From NCBI GenBank assembly GCA_019314375.1, contig JAFCZJ010000017.1:1-64000 (forward strand): a stretch of 64,000 nt of DNA, given 5' to 3'. The notes beneath the pieces are model-generated. The model searched no databases and was not told the origin of the DNA. It was given only the letters and a program-made list of their open reading frames with translations. The translations under genes and the position numbers were made by a program. This document shows positions 1 to 8,116 of this stretch, one piece after another. This DNA is from Deltaproteobacteria bacterium. Lineage in GTDB: Bacteria; Myxococcota; B64-G9. Positions within the stretch are counted from its first letter, which is position 1. Each line of letters starts with the position of its first letter.

Positions 1-718
1 GTTGCTCATGCGAACCTGCTCCTCGCGTATGGACAGCACCGTCAACAGGAGAGTACGGCCTACGATGCCTGCAAACAGAGCCAGGGTGAACATGCCGGCC
101 ACCATCATGAAGGCACCCACGATCCTGCCCATGGGCATCACGGGCGTGATGTCGCCATAGCCCACGGTCGTCAAAGTCACCAAGGCCCACCAAAAACCAT
201 CGGACAGATGCTGTATGCCGCCCGGCCCACCCCGCTCGATCAGAAAAATACTCACGCCGCCCAAGAGAGTGGCCGCGCCCACCAGACTGAATGCGAAAGT
301 ATAAAGCAGGCGATTTTCCTGGAAGGCCCGGGCGATTCCCTGAAAGGGATTGGAATAACGAAAAACCTCGATCGTGCGCAGCAGGCGCAAAAGACGAAGA
401 GCCCGCAAGCCTCTCAAGGCCGGCACCAAAGCCAAGACCGTGAGCAGATCGATAAGATTCATGGGCCGCAAACAAAAGAGCAAACGACCGGTCAGGTGAG
501 CACGCAGCCGCCCGACGACCGAACGCTGGAAAAAATCCACCGTGGGGGGTTGGAAACTCAGGATGCGCACGGAAATTTCGATGGAGAACAGACCCAACAC
601 GATCCAGTCGGCCACGGCGAGCCAGGGTGCCCAGGGATGATCAATGCCCAAGGAGATGGTAACTCCGGCAATCCGGGTGGTGAAAGGCTGAGTGAATGGC
701 TCTACAAAAAGCCCCCAT
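1..718 (-). CDS. Voltage-gated potassium channel, 3' end outside window, apparent 5' frameshift
   Basis: The minus-strand frame encodes a six-helix-type cation channel. An Arg-rich S4 segment ([21 protein letters not shown]) is followed by a pore helix and the K+ selectivity filter TTVGYGD, then an S6 helix running off the window edge. It should be an inner-membrane K+ channel. The channel frame has no good start: it is open back only to a stop at 730-732 and contains no ATG near its beginning. The ATG at 718-716 is in another frame and would join the channel frame if one base were removed from the adjacent G5 (716-712) or T5 (710-706) run. I therefore place the start there and suspect a homopolymer error or a real frameshift. 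S1 is short or degenerate. Confident of family, not of the 5' end. Confidence 0.75.
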
Positions 719-838
719 GACCGCGGAGCTTAACACTTCTTCACACACGAGACAAACAGAACGCATACGAAACACGCACATTGGTCTTGTCTTCAGGTTT
801 TCAAAAAGGACAAACCAAGCTCGAAAGGAGCAAATCAA

Positions 839-1303
839 ATGAAGCGCATGCCTACAAAACCCATTCTCGTAGCCTTTGGTGCCACCCTGCTTCTCTCCCT
901 GACCCTGGCCGCCTGCCACCGCCATCGCCAGGAACCTGACCTGGAACGAGGCAAACGCTTCCTCACCTGGCTGATCGACGATCATCTGGAAGAACTCAAA
1001 GCCACCGAGGATCAGCAAAGACAGATCCACGCCATTCGGGACCGGGTTTTTGTCCGGGTCGAAGAGCTGATGGTTCAACACAAACGCGAACGGGCCGCCA
1101 AAGCCCTGGCCATCCTGGTGGAAGTAAAGAAGGACCAGCCCGATCCGGACAAACTCCACCGCATGGTCGACGAGGGGCTCAAGCGCCACGGCGAGTTGGC
1201 TCATGAAGCGGTGGACACTCTCCTTGAAATTCACGCCGTGCTCACGCCGGAGCAACGCCGTCAATTGGGCGAGAAGCTGGCGGAGCGACTGGGAGCCAAG
1301 TAG
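839..1303 (+). CDS. CpxP/Spy-like periplasmic lipoprotein (LTxxQ family)
   Basis: A 154-residue protein with a lipoprotein signal peptide (lipobox LTLAAC, Cys about 26) and an all-helical mature part rich in Glu, Arg and Lys, ending in an LTxxQ motif (LTPEQRRQL, about 135). CpxP/Spy/CnrX-type proteins are small helical periplasmic stress sensors or chaperones that tune a neighbouring two-component system. That fits here: a response regulator and sensor kinase follow directly on the same strand, 58 bases downstream. The ATG has a good ribosome site (GAAAGGAG). The CHRHR stretch after the lipidated Cys could bind metal, but this is a guess. Family assignment is moderately sure and the signal it senses is unknown. 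Confidence 0.7.
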   Translation: MKRMPTKPILVAFGATLLLSLTLAACHRHRQEPDLERGKRFLTWLIDDHLEELKATEDQQRQIHAIRDRVFVRVEELMVQHKRERAAKALAILVEVKKDQPDPDKLHRMVDEGLKRHGELAHEAVDTLLEIHAVLTPEQRRQLGEKLAERLGAK

Positions 1304-1361
1304 ACTGTTTGCAACCGGCGGGTCGGGCCCAGCGCCCGGCCTGCCCTCTTCGGAGGCCACC

Positions 1362-1991
1362 GTGAACCAAGATCCCATTCACGCCCTGCTCATCGAAGAC
1401 GACGAGCGCCTTGCCGAATTGACGCGGGAGTACCTCGACGTCGTCTTGCTGGACTTGATGCTGCCGGGAAAGACCGGCATCGAAGTTTGTCAGCGCATTC
1501 GGGAGCAATCCGACGTACCTTTGATCATGTTGACAGCCCGGGGAGAAGAAGCAGATCGGGTTTTGGGGCTGGAGATCGGTGCCGACGACTATCTGGCCAA
1601 GCCCTTCTCTCCCAGAGAACTCCTGGCGCGCATCCGGGCCTTGCTGAGACGAAGCCGCGGCCGGGCCGGGCCCAAGAAGAGCCTGTTGCGCTGCGGCCCC
1701 TTGAGCCTGGACCCAGGCACCTACCGCGCTGAACTGGAAGGTCGGGATCTGGAGCTGACCAGCTACGAGTTCGGCCTCTTGCAGATACTGGCGGAACGAG
1801 CCGGCCGTGTACTCAGCCGCGAACAGTTGATGGACCTGGCCAAGGGCAACAGCGAAGAAGCCTTTGACCGCTCGGTGGATGTGCACATCTCACGCCTGCG
1901 CCAAAAACTCGGCGACGATCCGCGCCACCCTCGCTTCATCAGAACCATTCGAGGCGTGGGCTACCAGCTCATCATCGGAGCGCCGGAATGA
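1362..1991 (+). CDS. OmpR/CpxR-type response regulator with shortened receiver domain
   Basis: A 209-residue transcription factor starting at a GTG preceded by GGAGG. The receiver domain has the acidic pair (EDD, 12-14), the phospho-acceptor Asp in LLDLMLP (Asp31), the Thr in LTARG and the Lys in AKPFSPREL. The C-terminal winged helix is complete (ELTSYEFGLL through IRTIRGVGYQL). Compared with CpxR, the stretch between helix 1 and the phospho-acceptor strand is missing: the acidic pair lies 17-18 residues before Asp31 instead of about 42. About 25 residues (beta2-alpha2 and the start of beta3) are absent, in frame, near base 1437. DNA binding should survive; phosphorylation may not. It overlaps the sensor-kinase start by four bases (ATGA). 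Confidence 0.9.
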   Translation: MNQDPIHALLIEDDERLAELTREYLDVVLLDLMLPGKTGIEVCQRIREQSDVPLIMLTARGEEADRVLGLEIGADDYLAKPFSPRELLARIRALLRRSRGRAGPKKSLLRCGPLSLDPGTYRAELEGRDLELTSYEFGLLQILAERAGRVLSREQLMDLAKGNSEEAFDRSVDVHISRLRQKLGDDPRHPRFIRTIRGVGYQLIIGAPE

Positions 1992-3331
1992 AACCCAAGC
2001 GCCGACTTTTCTGGCGGCTTTATATTTATGGCCTGCTACTGCTTTTTGCTGTCAGCTTATCAACCGCATTGGCCGTCCACAGCCTGACCGACATCTCACC
2101 TATCGAGGGCATTCACAAACGAATCGCCGAGAGCCTGGCTCGCGATCTGGCCCAGCCCGAGAATCTCCAGAAGCGCCTGGATGAGCTCCGCTTCCTGCTC
2201 GATGTGGACCTGGCCATCTTCAATCGGCAAGGTCATCCAGTGGCCTCCTCGGGCTCAGGGCTTGACCACCCCCTTGACGCCGATCAGATGGGGCGACTGG
2301 GCCGGCAGGTGTTTTTCCACGGCCCAGAGGGCTTTCGACTGGCGCTGGCGCTCCCTGGGACCGAGGCCTACCTGCTCTCGGCCGTCAGGACCAGAGAGGG
2401 ACCCCGCCGACTTCTGGTGGCGCTTTTGACCATCCTCCTGGTGCTGGGTCTCACGGCCTGGCCTTTGGCTCGCTCTCTGGCCAGACCCATCGAACAGCTC
2501 ACGCGCACGGCAAGCGCCCTGGCCAAAGGAGAGCTGGATCAGAGAAGCCATCTCAAACGCAAAGACGAGATCGGCATCCTGGCCAAGACCATGGACGAGA
2601 TGGCAGCCCGACTCCAGGCCCGCATCCGCGCCGAGCGGGAGCTTCTGTCCAACGTATCCCATGAACTACGCACGCCCATGGCGCGCATGCGGGTCGCCCT
2701 GGAGCTGGGACTGGAACCGGAGGCCGACTTGACACAGGCCCGCAGTCAACTGAAGGGCATGGCGGGCGACTTGGACGAATTGGTGCTCCTGCTGGAGGAA
2801 GTCTTTGCCATCGGCAAGCTTGAGTTGGCCGACGACGGAAGCGGCCGCATGCCGCTGACCCTAAGCTCGCTCCAGCTCGATGACTACATGAACGAAATCG
2901 CAACAGCCTTTGCCAAACGACATCCTGAGCGCAAACTGGACCTTCACCTGCAAGCGGAGCTCCCTCCCCTGGATGCCGACGGGGCCCTGCTGCGCAGAGC
3001 CATCGACAACCTGCTGGATAATGCAGTACGCCATGCCCAGGCCCCCGAAGATGCCGTCATCGAGCTATCGGCTCAACGAAGCGCCGACGGTCACATGCTG
3101 GAATTGGACGTAGCGGATTGCGGCAAAGGGATTCCGACCCAGGATCGAGCCCGACTTTTCGAGCCCTTCTACCAGGCCGACGCCAGTCGCTCCACCGCCG
3201 GACGCGGCCTGGGGCTGACCCTCTGCAAGCGCATCGCGGAGTCCCACGGCGGCGACGTCATCCTGATGGACGGGAAGAGCCAAGGCAACGTATTCCGCAT
3301 CAGCCTTCCCTTCACCAGCAAAAAAGCATAA
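1988..3331 (+). CDS. Sensor histidine kinase, CpxA/RstB-like
   Basis: A 447-residue inner-membrane kinase. One membrane helix (about 8-30), a periplasmic sensor region (about 33-135), a second helix (about 141-162) and a HAMP linker lead to a HisKA domain with the phospho-accepting His in SNVSHELRTP (His225). The ATPase domain follows, with N-box LLDNAVRHA, G1 box DCGKGIP and G2 box GRGLGLTLCKRI. All catalytic motifs are present, so the kinase looks intact even though its partner regulator is shortened. It is translationally coupled to the regulator and sits downstream of a CpxP/Spy-like gene, which suggests envelope-stress sensing. The stimulus cannot be read from sequence. Confidence 0.93.
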   Translation: MKPKRRLFWRLYIYGLLLLFAVSLSTALAVHSLTDISPIEGIHKRIAESLARDLAQPENLQKRLDELRFLLDVDLAIFNRQGHPVASSGSGLDHPLDADQMGRLGRQVFFHGPEGFRLALALPGTEAYLLSAVRTREGPRRLLVALLTILLVLGLTAWPLARSLARPIEQLTRTASALAKGELDQRSHLKRKDEIGILAKTMDEMAARLQARIRAERELLSNVSHELRTPMARMRVALELGLEPEADLTQARSQLKGMAGDLDELVLLLEEVFAIGKLELADDGSGRMPLTLSSLQLDDYMNEIATAFAKRHPERKLDLHLQAELPPLDADGALLRRAIDNLLDNAVRHAQAPEDAVIELSAQRSADGHMLELDVADCGKGIPTQDRARLFEPFYQADASRSTAGRGLGLTLCKRIAESHGGDVILMDGKSQGNVFRISLPFTSKKA

Positions 3332-3375
3332 AATCCCCATTCATAGAGCCATTCATCGAGCCATGGGGAGTGATC

Positions 3376-5142
3376 ATGAATACGTGCACAACAAAGACCG
3401 CCGGTCATCTGACTCAAGGCCTTTCACAAGCTCTATTGTGGGCCATCGTGCTCATGTTCGTATTCGTCGCTTGCGGTGGAAACAATGACACCGAGCAGAA
3501 CGAAATCGCCACCGACGCCGAAATCGTGGCCTTCTGCGAAGCGTCCATCGCCGAGATCGAAACCAGCTCTTCTGTCGATCAACTTGCGGGATTTGAAGAG
3601 ATCACCCAAAACGTCGCCGACTACGACTACAGTACGCCGGACGCCCCGAACGATCCGCCTGGGGCTTACACCTTGGAACCAACCGGACCCGCGCATTATT
3701 ATAAAATGTTCGGGGTCATCGCCTTGCTCAATGGCAATCGTTCCGCCGCGCTCTGGGCATCGCTCCAAGCGACCATCCAGGCCCCCTCCGATCCCGAATT
3801 TCTGGCCCAGGTCGGAGCAGTCCTTATCAACTCAGAGCGCTGTGAGGAGGCGACGACCTTTCTGAACAAAGCAAAGCATATCGATGAGGACCATGAGCTC
3901 TACCGCATGAGCCTTTCGGTCGCCCACTCCTGCCTGGAGGAAAAAAAAGAGGCCATCGCAGAGATGGAAAAAGCAGTGGAGCTCGCCGAAGACAACCTCC
4001 TCGCGAAAGAAGCGCTGAAAGACCTCTACCTGGAAGAACTGGACTCAGCCACGGAACCACGAGAGGCCATGCTTTTCACCTGCTACGCAGACATCGTCGA
4101 GGCCATCAAGCTCTCGAGCGCTCAAGAAGCATCCGACTTCACAATGAGCAAAAGTACCGAAGTATCCGAGTTGACCTCGGTGTTCTTGGATCTGTTCATG
4201 GCCATGCCCACGGACATCCCGGAAGGCTTCCTCGAGTCCCTCGATGCAGTCGACACGGAATACAACAACCGCTATGAAAATTCCTTCACCGCCCCCCTGG
4301 AGCAAGCGGTCAATGACTTATCCGACGTCATTGCAAGCGAAACTGAATCGATCAGCCAGGGGGTGATGGATTGCTGCGAAACCAACAATTATGCATGCTC
4401 CTGCTTCTATAATTACTGCTCCGACTACATGAACCTTCAGGAAACCGAGGTCTTTCCCAGAACCAACGCGGCATTACAAGCGTTCTTGCCAGGAAGCCTC
4501 GTCTTGTTCAAAGACCGCGAGTTGGCCTCGTTGGGAGAAATCGTCCGGCAGCAGGAACAAATATCGGATACCACGGCAGATTGGGCTTCTCGCTACATCT
4601 ACAATTTGCAGGCCATGCATTGCAAAGAAATCAGCCTGGAAGTCGCCTACGCCCTGCAATCCGCTTTCTGGCAATATGAAAGGGCAAAGGCCGAATGCGA
4701 ACTGGAAGAAATGTGCAGAAACGCCGAAGAAGCTGCCCGCCAGACGGAATTGCAACAAAAAATCGACGATGCCCGAGAGGCCGAGGCCGCTCGCCTGGAA
4801 GCGGAATCTCTCGCAAAGCAAACGGCCCATGACGCCGACATCCAAGGTGAGCTCTGCCTCGACTCATTGGGCTGTCTCGGCGTGGACGGCAGCAAATTGA
4901 CGCTCAAAATCGGTGGTCCCGTCTTCGCCTCCCTGGGCGTCGATACGGCCAAGTTTGGCGTCGAAATCCGAGCCGGCGTGGGCATCAGCGACCCCACCGG
5001 AAATCTGGCCGCCGCCGATCTGTCTCTCGGCGGTGAGATCACAAGCAGCGGTTCATCCATCGATATCAAACAGAGTCAAAGCATGGCCGCAGGCACCATC
5101 AAGTCGGAAATCTCCATATTCAAAATAAAAAGCGATTTCTAA
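3376..5142 (+). CDS. Lipoprotein of unknown function with TPR-like and coiled-coil regions
   Basis: I do not recognise the family. The 588-residue product starts at an ATG after GGGAG, with a signal peptide and lipobox-like end (MFVFVAC). The region around residues 110-220 looks like helical TPR repeats (alternating small residues; ALWASLQATI, ATTFLNKAK). A Glu/Ala/Arg-rich segment around 435-480 is predicted coiled coil. The last ~90 residues turn beta-rich (LTLKIGGPVFASLGVDTAKFGVEIRAG in outline), like a barrel or sandwich edge. A Cys cluster lies mid-protein near 4370-4425. It follows the sensor kinase by 44 bases and may be cotranscribed, so it could be a target or an envelope component. 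The upstream open frame inside the kinase gene is not used. Confidence 0.75.
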   Translation: MNTCTTKTAGHLTQGLSQALLWAIVLMFVFVACGGNNDTEQNEIATDAEIVAFCEASIAEIETSSSVDQLAGFEEITQNVADYDYSTPDAPNDPPGAYTLEPTGPAHYYKMFGVIALLNGNRSAALWASLQATIQAPSDPEFLAQVGAVLINSERCEEATTFLNKAKHIDEDHELYRMSLSVAHSCLEEKKEAIAEMEKAVELAEDNLLAKEALKDLYLEELDSATEPREAMLFTCYADIVEAIKLSSAQEASDFTMSKSTEVSELTSVFLDLFMAMPTDIPEGFLESLDAVDTEYNNRYENSFTAPLEQAVNDLSDVIASETESISQGVMDCCETNNYACSCFYNYCSDYMNLQETEVFPRTNAALQAFLPGSLVLFKDRELASLGEIVRQQEQISDTTADWASRYIYNLQAMHCKEISLEVAYALQSAFWQYERAKAECELEEMCRNAEEAARQTELQQKIDDAREAEAARLEAESLAKQTAHDADIQGELCLDSLGCLGVDGSKLTLKIGGPVFASLGVDTAKFGVEIRAGVGISDPTGNLAAADLSLGGEITSSGSSIDIKQSQSMAAGTIKSEISIFKIKSDF

Positions 5143-5174
5143 CGAGATCACCCCATTTTGAAGGCCGCCATCAA

Positions 5175-7130
5175 GTGCAAAAAAAACTATCCAGTATGAC
5201 CTTGATAGGATTGATGAGCCTGCTTGGACTCATGGGCTGTGCCAGCGGACCCTTTCCGCCATGCCGGTCCGTCAGGCCCTGCCCGGCAAGCCTGGATGCT
5301 CAGACTGCCGAGATTCCCATCGGCACTCTGATGGCCAATCGCGGCAAGAGCAATTATCGTATCAGTCGATTAGGCGAGAGAATAGCCTGGCTGCAGGTAT
5401 CCGGCACTTCGCAGGCACTGTTTACCCGAAAAATCGGGGGTGATCGAGATCGGCAACTGGTGGAACTCGATGATGGAGGGCTTTGGCCCTGGTCATTCGC
5501 TCCTGATGGGCGCAGCCTGTTATACTATGTTGACAACAAAGGCGATGAGCGCTTCCGCTTGCGCCAGGTATTCCTGGATGGAAGTCGGGATCGCGAGCTT
5601 CTGAAAATGTACAGTCGTGTAGGTTACCCGATCGACATTAAGGGTCATTTCCTACTGGCTCCACAGTGGCACCAAACCGGCCACAAGCGTTGGTCGCGGG
5701 TTGTCGTTCGGGTGGATCTCCGCACGGGTGAGCATTCGATCATCGAAACCACGCCTAAAACCAAGGTCATCCGTTGGATTGCCGATCGTGAGCAACAAAT
5801 CCGAGCGGCCATGGTGCACGGAAAAAACAAGACTCGAATTCTCCTGGCCCGTGACTCGGTCGAGTCCGAATGGCGGGTCATGCGGATCTGGACCAAGGGA
5901 GAATTGGGCCAGCCGATAAGATTTAGCCGGGACGGCAAGTCTATGCTCCTGAGCGAAACCAGCGACACCGACCAACCCCGGTGGGGCTGGCTGAACCTGG
6001 AAAACGGCATCCTGCGAGAGGTCTTTTACTCCCCTGATCGAATGCCGATGACTTCCGTTTGGCTCGACGGCGAGCCAGCGGCGATAGCGAGCGAATACGC
6101 TCGCCGAAAATGGCATATTTTGAACGAAGCGATCAAACCCGATTTCAAAATCCTGACTGAGGCCTTCGGGCATGACTTCACTGTGACAGGCAAATCAAGT
6201 AACAACAATCGCTGGTTGATCAGTGTCGACAAGGACTTGGCCTCACCACGAACCTTTCTCTATGATCGCGGGGAAGCTCGCCTCAAGCTGTTGGGGACAG
6301 CGATATCCGGGCTAGAGGAATACGAACTGGCCCCTATGCGGGCGGTGAAAATTCCCACCGAAGACGGTCTCACCTTGCTGGCCTACCTCACCCAGCCAAC
6401 AGGTCTATCCGATAATGAGCCCTCTCCTCTCGTACTGCTGGTTCACGGTGGACCCGAGTCTCGAGATCGCTGGGGCTTTGATCGATGGGCGCAGTTCCTT
6501 GCCAGTCGTGGCTATTCAGTACTTCAGGTCAATTTCCGGGGATCATCAGGTTTAGGCAAAGCCTTTGCCCTGGCAGGGAGTGACAACAGGCTCTGTGGAA
6601 AAACACCCCAGGATCTGGCCTCTGCACTCGCCTGGGCCAAAAACAACCTGAAAATTCTACCCAATCGGGTGGCGGTCATGGGATTCTCCTATGGTGGCTA
6701 TGCGACTCTGGCCAGCCTTGCCCAGACCCCGGATCTCTATGCCTGCGGCGTGGATGGTTTCGGAATGTCCAACTTGATCACACACAGAAAAATGACGATA
6801 GATCCTCAGGCGTCACTAAAAGAGGTCCGCCATAAGGTCTTCGATCCTCGCAGGAAAAAAGCCCGAAAGGGTTCACCTATCCGAATGGTAGAGGCCATCC
6901 AAGCACCAATCCTCATAGCCCACGGCAGCAATGATCCCCGGGTAAAGATTGACCAAAGCGCTGACTTCGTGAAGGAACTGCGCGACGCAGGAGGCTGCGT
7001 CGAGTACGTGGTCTACCCGGACGAGGGTCACGGCTTCCGCCGTCAGGCCAACCGGATCGATTTCGCCAAACGACTAGAAACCTTCCTGGCGCGCCACCTC
7101 TGCGGCCGAACCGAAGCATCTCGTCCCTAG
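5175..7130 (+). CDS. S9 family (prolyl oligopeptidase-type) peptidase, lipoprotein
   Basis: A 651-residue serine peptidase. A lipobox (LLGLMGCAS) suggests outer-membrane anchoring. The N-terminal ~380 residues form a WD/PD-repeat beta-propeller, and the C-terminal alpha/beta-hydrolase carries the nucleophile in GFSYGG (Ser505), the acid in HGSNDPR (Asp587) and the base in DEGHGF (His619). Family enzymes cleave short peptides. The GTG start has a GAAGG site 11 bases upstream; a later ATG (5196) has none. It is 32 bases from the preceding lipoprotein gene. A larger paralogue lies at 42042-44804. The triad is complete, so activity is likely; substrate is unknown. Confidence 0.92.
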   Translation: MQKKLSSMTLIGLMSLLGLMGCASGPFPPCRSVRPCPASLDAQTAEIPIGTLMANRGKSNYRISRLGERIAWLQVSGTSQALFTRKIGGDRDRQLVELDDGGLWPWSFAPDGRSLLYYVDNKGDERFRLRQVFLDGSRDRELLKMYSRVGYPIDIKGHFLLAPQWHQTGHKRWSRVVVRVDLRTGEHSIIETTPKTKVIRWIADREQQIRAAMVHGKNKTRILLARDSVESEWRVMRIWTKGELGQPIRFSRDGKSMLLSETSDTDQPRWGWLNLENGILREVFYSPDRMPMTSVWLDGEPAAIASEYARRKWHILNEAIKPDFKILTEAFGHDFTVTGKSSNNNRWLISVDKDLASPRTFLYDRGEARLKLLGTAISGLEEYELAPMRAVKIPTEDGLTLLAYLTQPTGLSDNEPSPLVLLVHGGPESRDRWGFDRWAQFLASRGYSVLQVNFRGSSGLGKAFALAGSDNRLCGKTPQDLASALAWAKNNLKILPNRVAVMGFSYGGYATLASLAQTPDLYACGVDGFGMSNLITHRKMTIDPQASLKEVRHKVFDPRRKKARKGSPIRMVEAIQAPILIAHGSNDPRVKIDQSADFVKELRDAGGCVEYVVYPDEGHGFRRQANRIDFAKRLETFLARHLCGRTEASRP

Positions 7131-7223
7131 AATAACCCCTTCGGAAAAACTGCCTGCACCCAAAAATCCGCGAGAAGCGAGAAGAAGAAGGGACGGGGAA
7201 ACAAACTCAAAAACGTGGCGGGT

Positions 7224-8078
7224 TCAAGGAAAGCATCTTCGCAAGGCCTCCGCCACGCCACCGGCATCACAAGCCGCCACGATCTCGAAGCGGGCCCGTA
7301 GTTCGGCTGGCGCCCCGGCCACCACAAAGCCTTTCCCCGCCCAATCCAGCATATCCTCGTCGTTGTGATCGTTGCCCACCGCCACGACCTGCTCAGACTT
7401 CAGTCCCAACCTGGCGCAGAGTCTGGCGCATGCGGCGGCCTTGGAGACCTGGGCGGGGAAAATCTCCACCCAGGTCGAGGCGTGGTCGATAGGCGAAGTC
7501 GCGCGAATGACGCTGCAATCGGGCAAGCATTCGCGCAAGTCGAGATGCGCCTCGTGGCCATTGATGGGCAGCACGGCGATGAACTGCCCCACCCTTTTCA
7601 GCTGCTTTTCGGGCCCGTCGCAAAGCCAAGCCCGCTTTCGTGCCAGCGCTTCCATCCGGTCCATGTCGGGGTTATCAAGGCCTGACAAGCGCTTGATGGC
7701 AAAATGGTGATTGTCGGGCACAGGCCCATGCCGGCTGAAGTCCAGCCGAGCCTCCGACAAGACCTGCTCCACCCGCCCTGCTTGCTCATCTTCAAAGTTG
7801 TGAACTTCGAGCCAGACGCGGTCTTTGGCCCCCCAGCAAGCAGCCCCCGAGGCCACCAGCAGGTAATCGAGTTGCGCCGCCAAATTCTCCGGTATCACGG
7901 ACTGCAAAGAAGCCATGGATCGACCGGTCACCAAGGCACGCACCACACCTCCGGCACCTGCTTCTCGCAGCGCCGCGATGTCGTCAAGACCCAAACGGCC
8001 ATCGGGACTTCGCAGGGTACCGTCGAAGTCCAAGGCCACAAGGCCCACGGGGGGTGTCATTTCCTCTTCACGGCGCAT
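7224..8078 (-). CDS. HAD-superfamily Cof-type (IIB) phosphatase
   Basis: A 284-residue cytoplasmic hydrolase. HAD motif I is DFDGTL near the N terminus (nucleophile and acid/base Asp), motif II the Thr in ALVTGRS, motif III the Lys in QVSKAAA, and motif IV GNDHNDEDML. The large insert between motifs II and III is the C2B cap of Cof/sugar-phosphate phosphatases. The likely role is dephosphorylation of sugar phosphates or flavin/cofactor precursors; the exact substrate is not readable. The start is uncertain: the first ATG has no clear ribosome site, and ATG at codon 7 lies very close behind AGAGG. It stands alone, convergent with the S9 gene; the 93 bases between them hold nothing I recognise. 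Confidence 0.88.
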   Translation of the reverse strand: MRREEEMTPPVGLVALDFDGTLRSPDGRLGLDDIAALREAGAGGVVRALVTGRSMASLQSVIPENLAAQLDYLLVASGAACWGAKDRVWLEVHNFEDEQAGRVEQVLSEARLDFSRHGPVPDNHHFAIKRLSGLDNPDMDRMEALARKRAWLCDGPEKQLKRVGQFIAVLPINGHEAHLDLRECLPDCSVIRATSPIDHASTWVEIFPAQVSKAAACARLCARLGLKSEQVVAVGNDHNDEDMLDWAGKGFVVAGAPAELRARFEIVAACDAGGVAEALRRCFP

Positions 8079-8116
8079 TGAAAAAAATCCAAGCTGTTGG
8101 GGAGTCCAACCCGCAA

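Noticed and set aside
1203-1361. N-terminal extension of the response regulator
   Set aside because: The upstream frame overlaps the CpxP/Spy-like gene and has no receiver features; the GTG with GGAGG is a better start.
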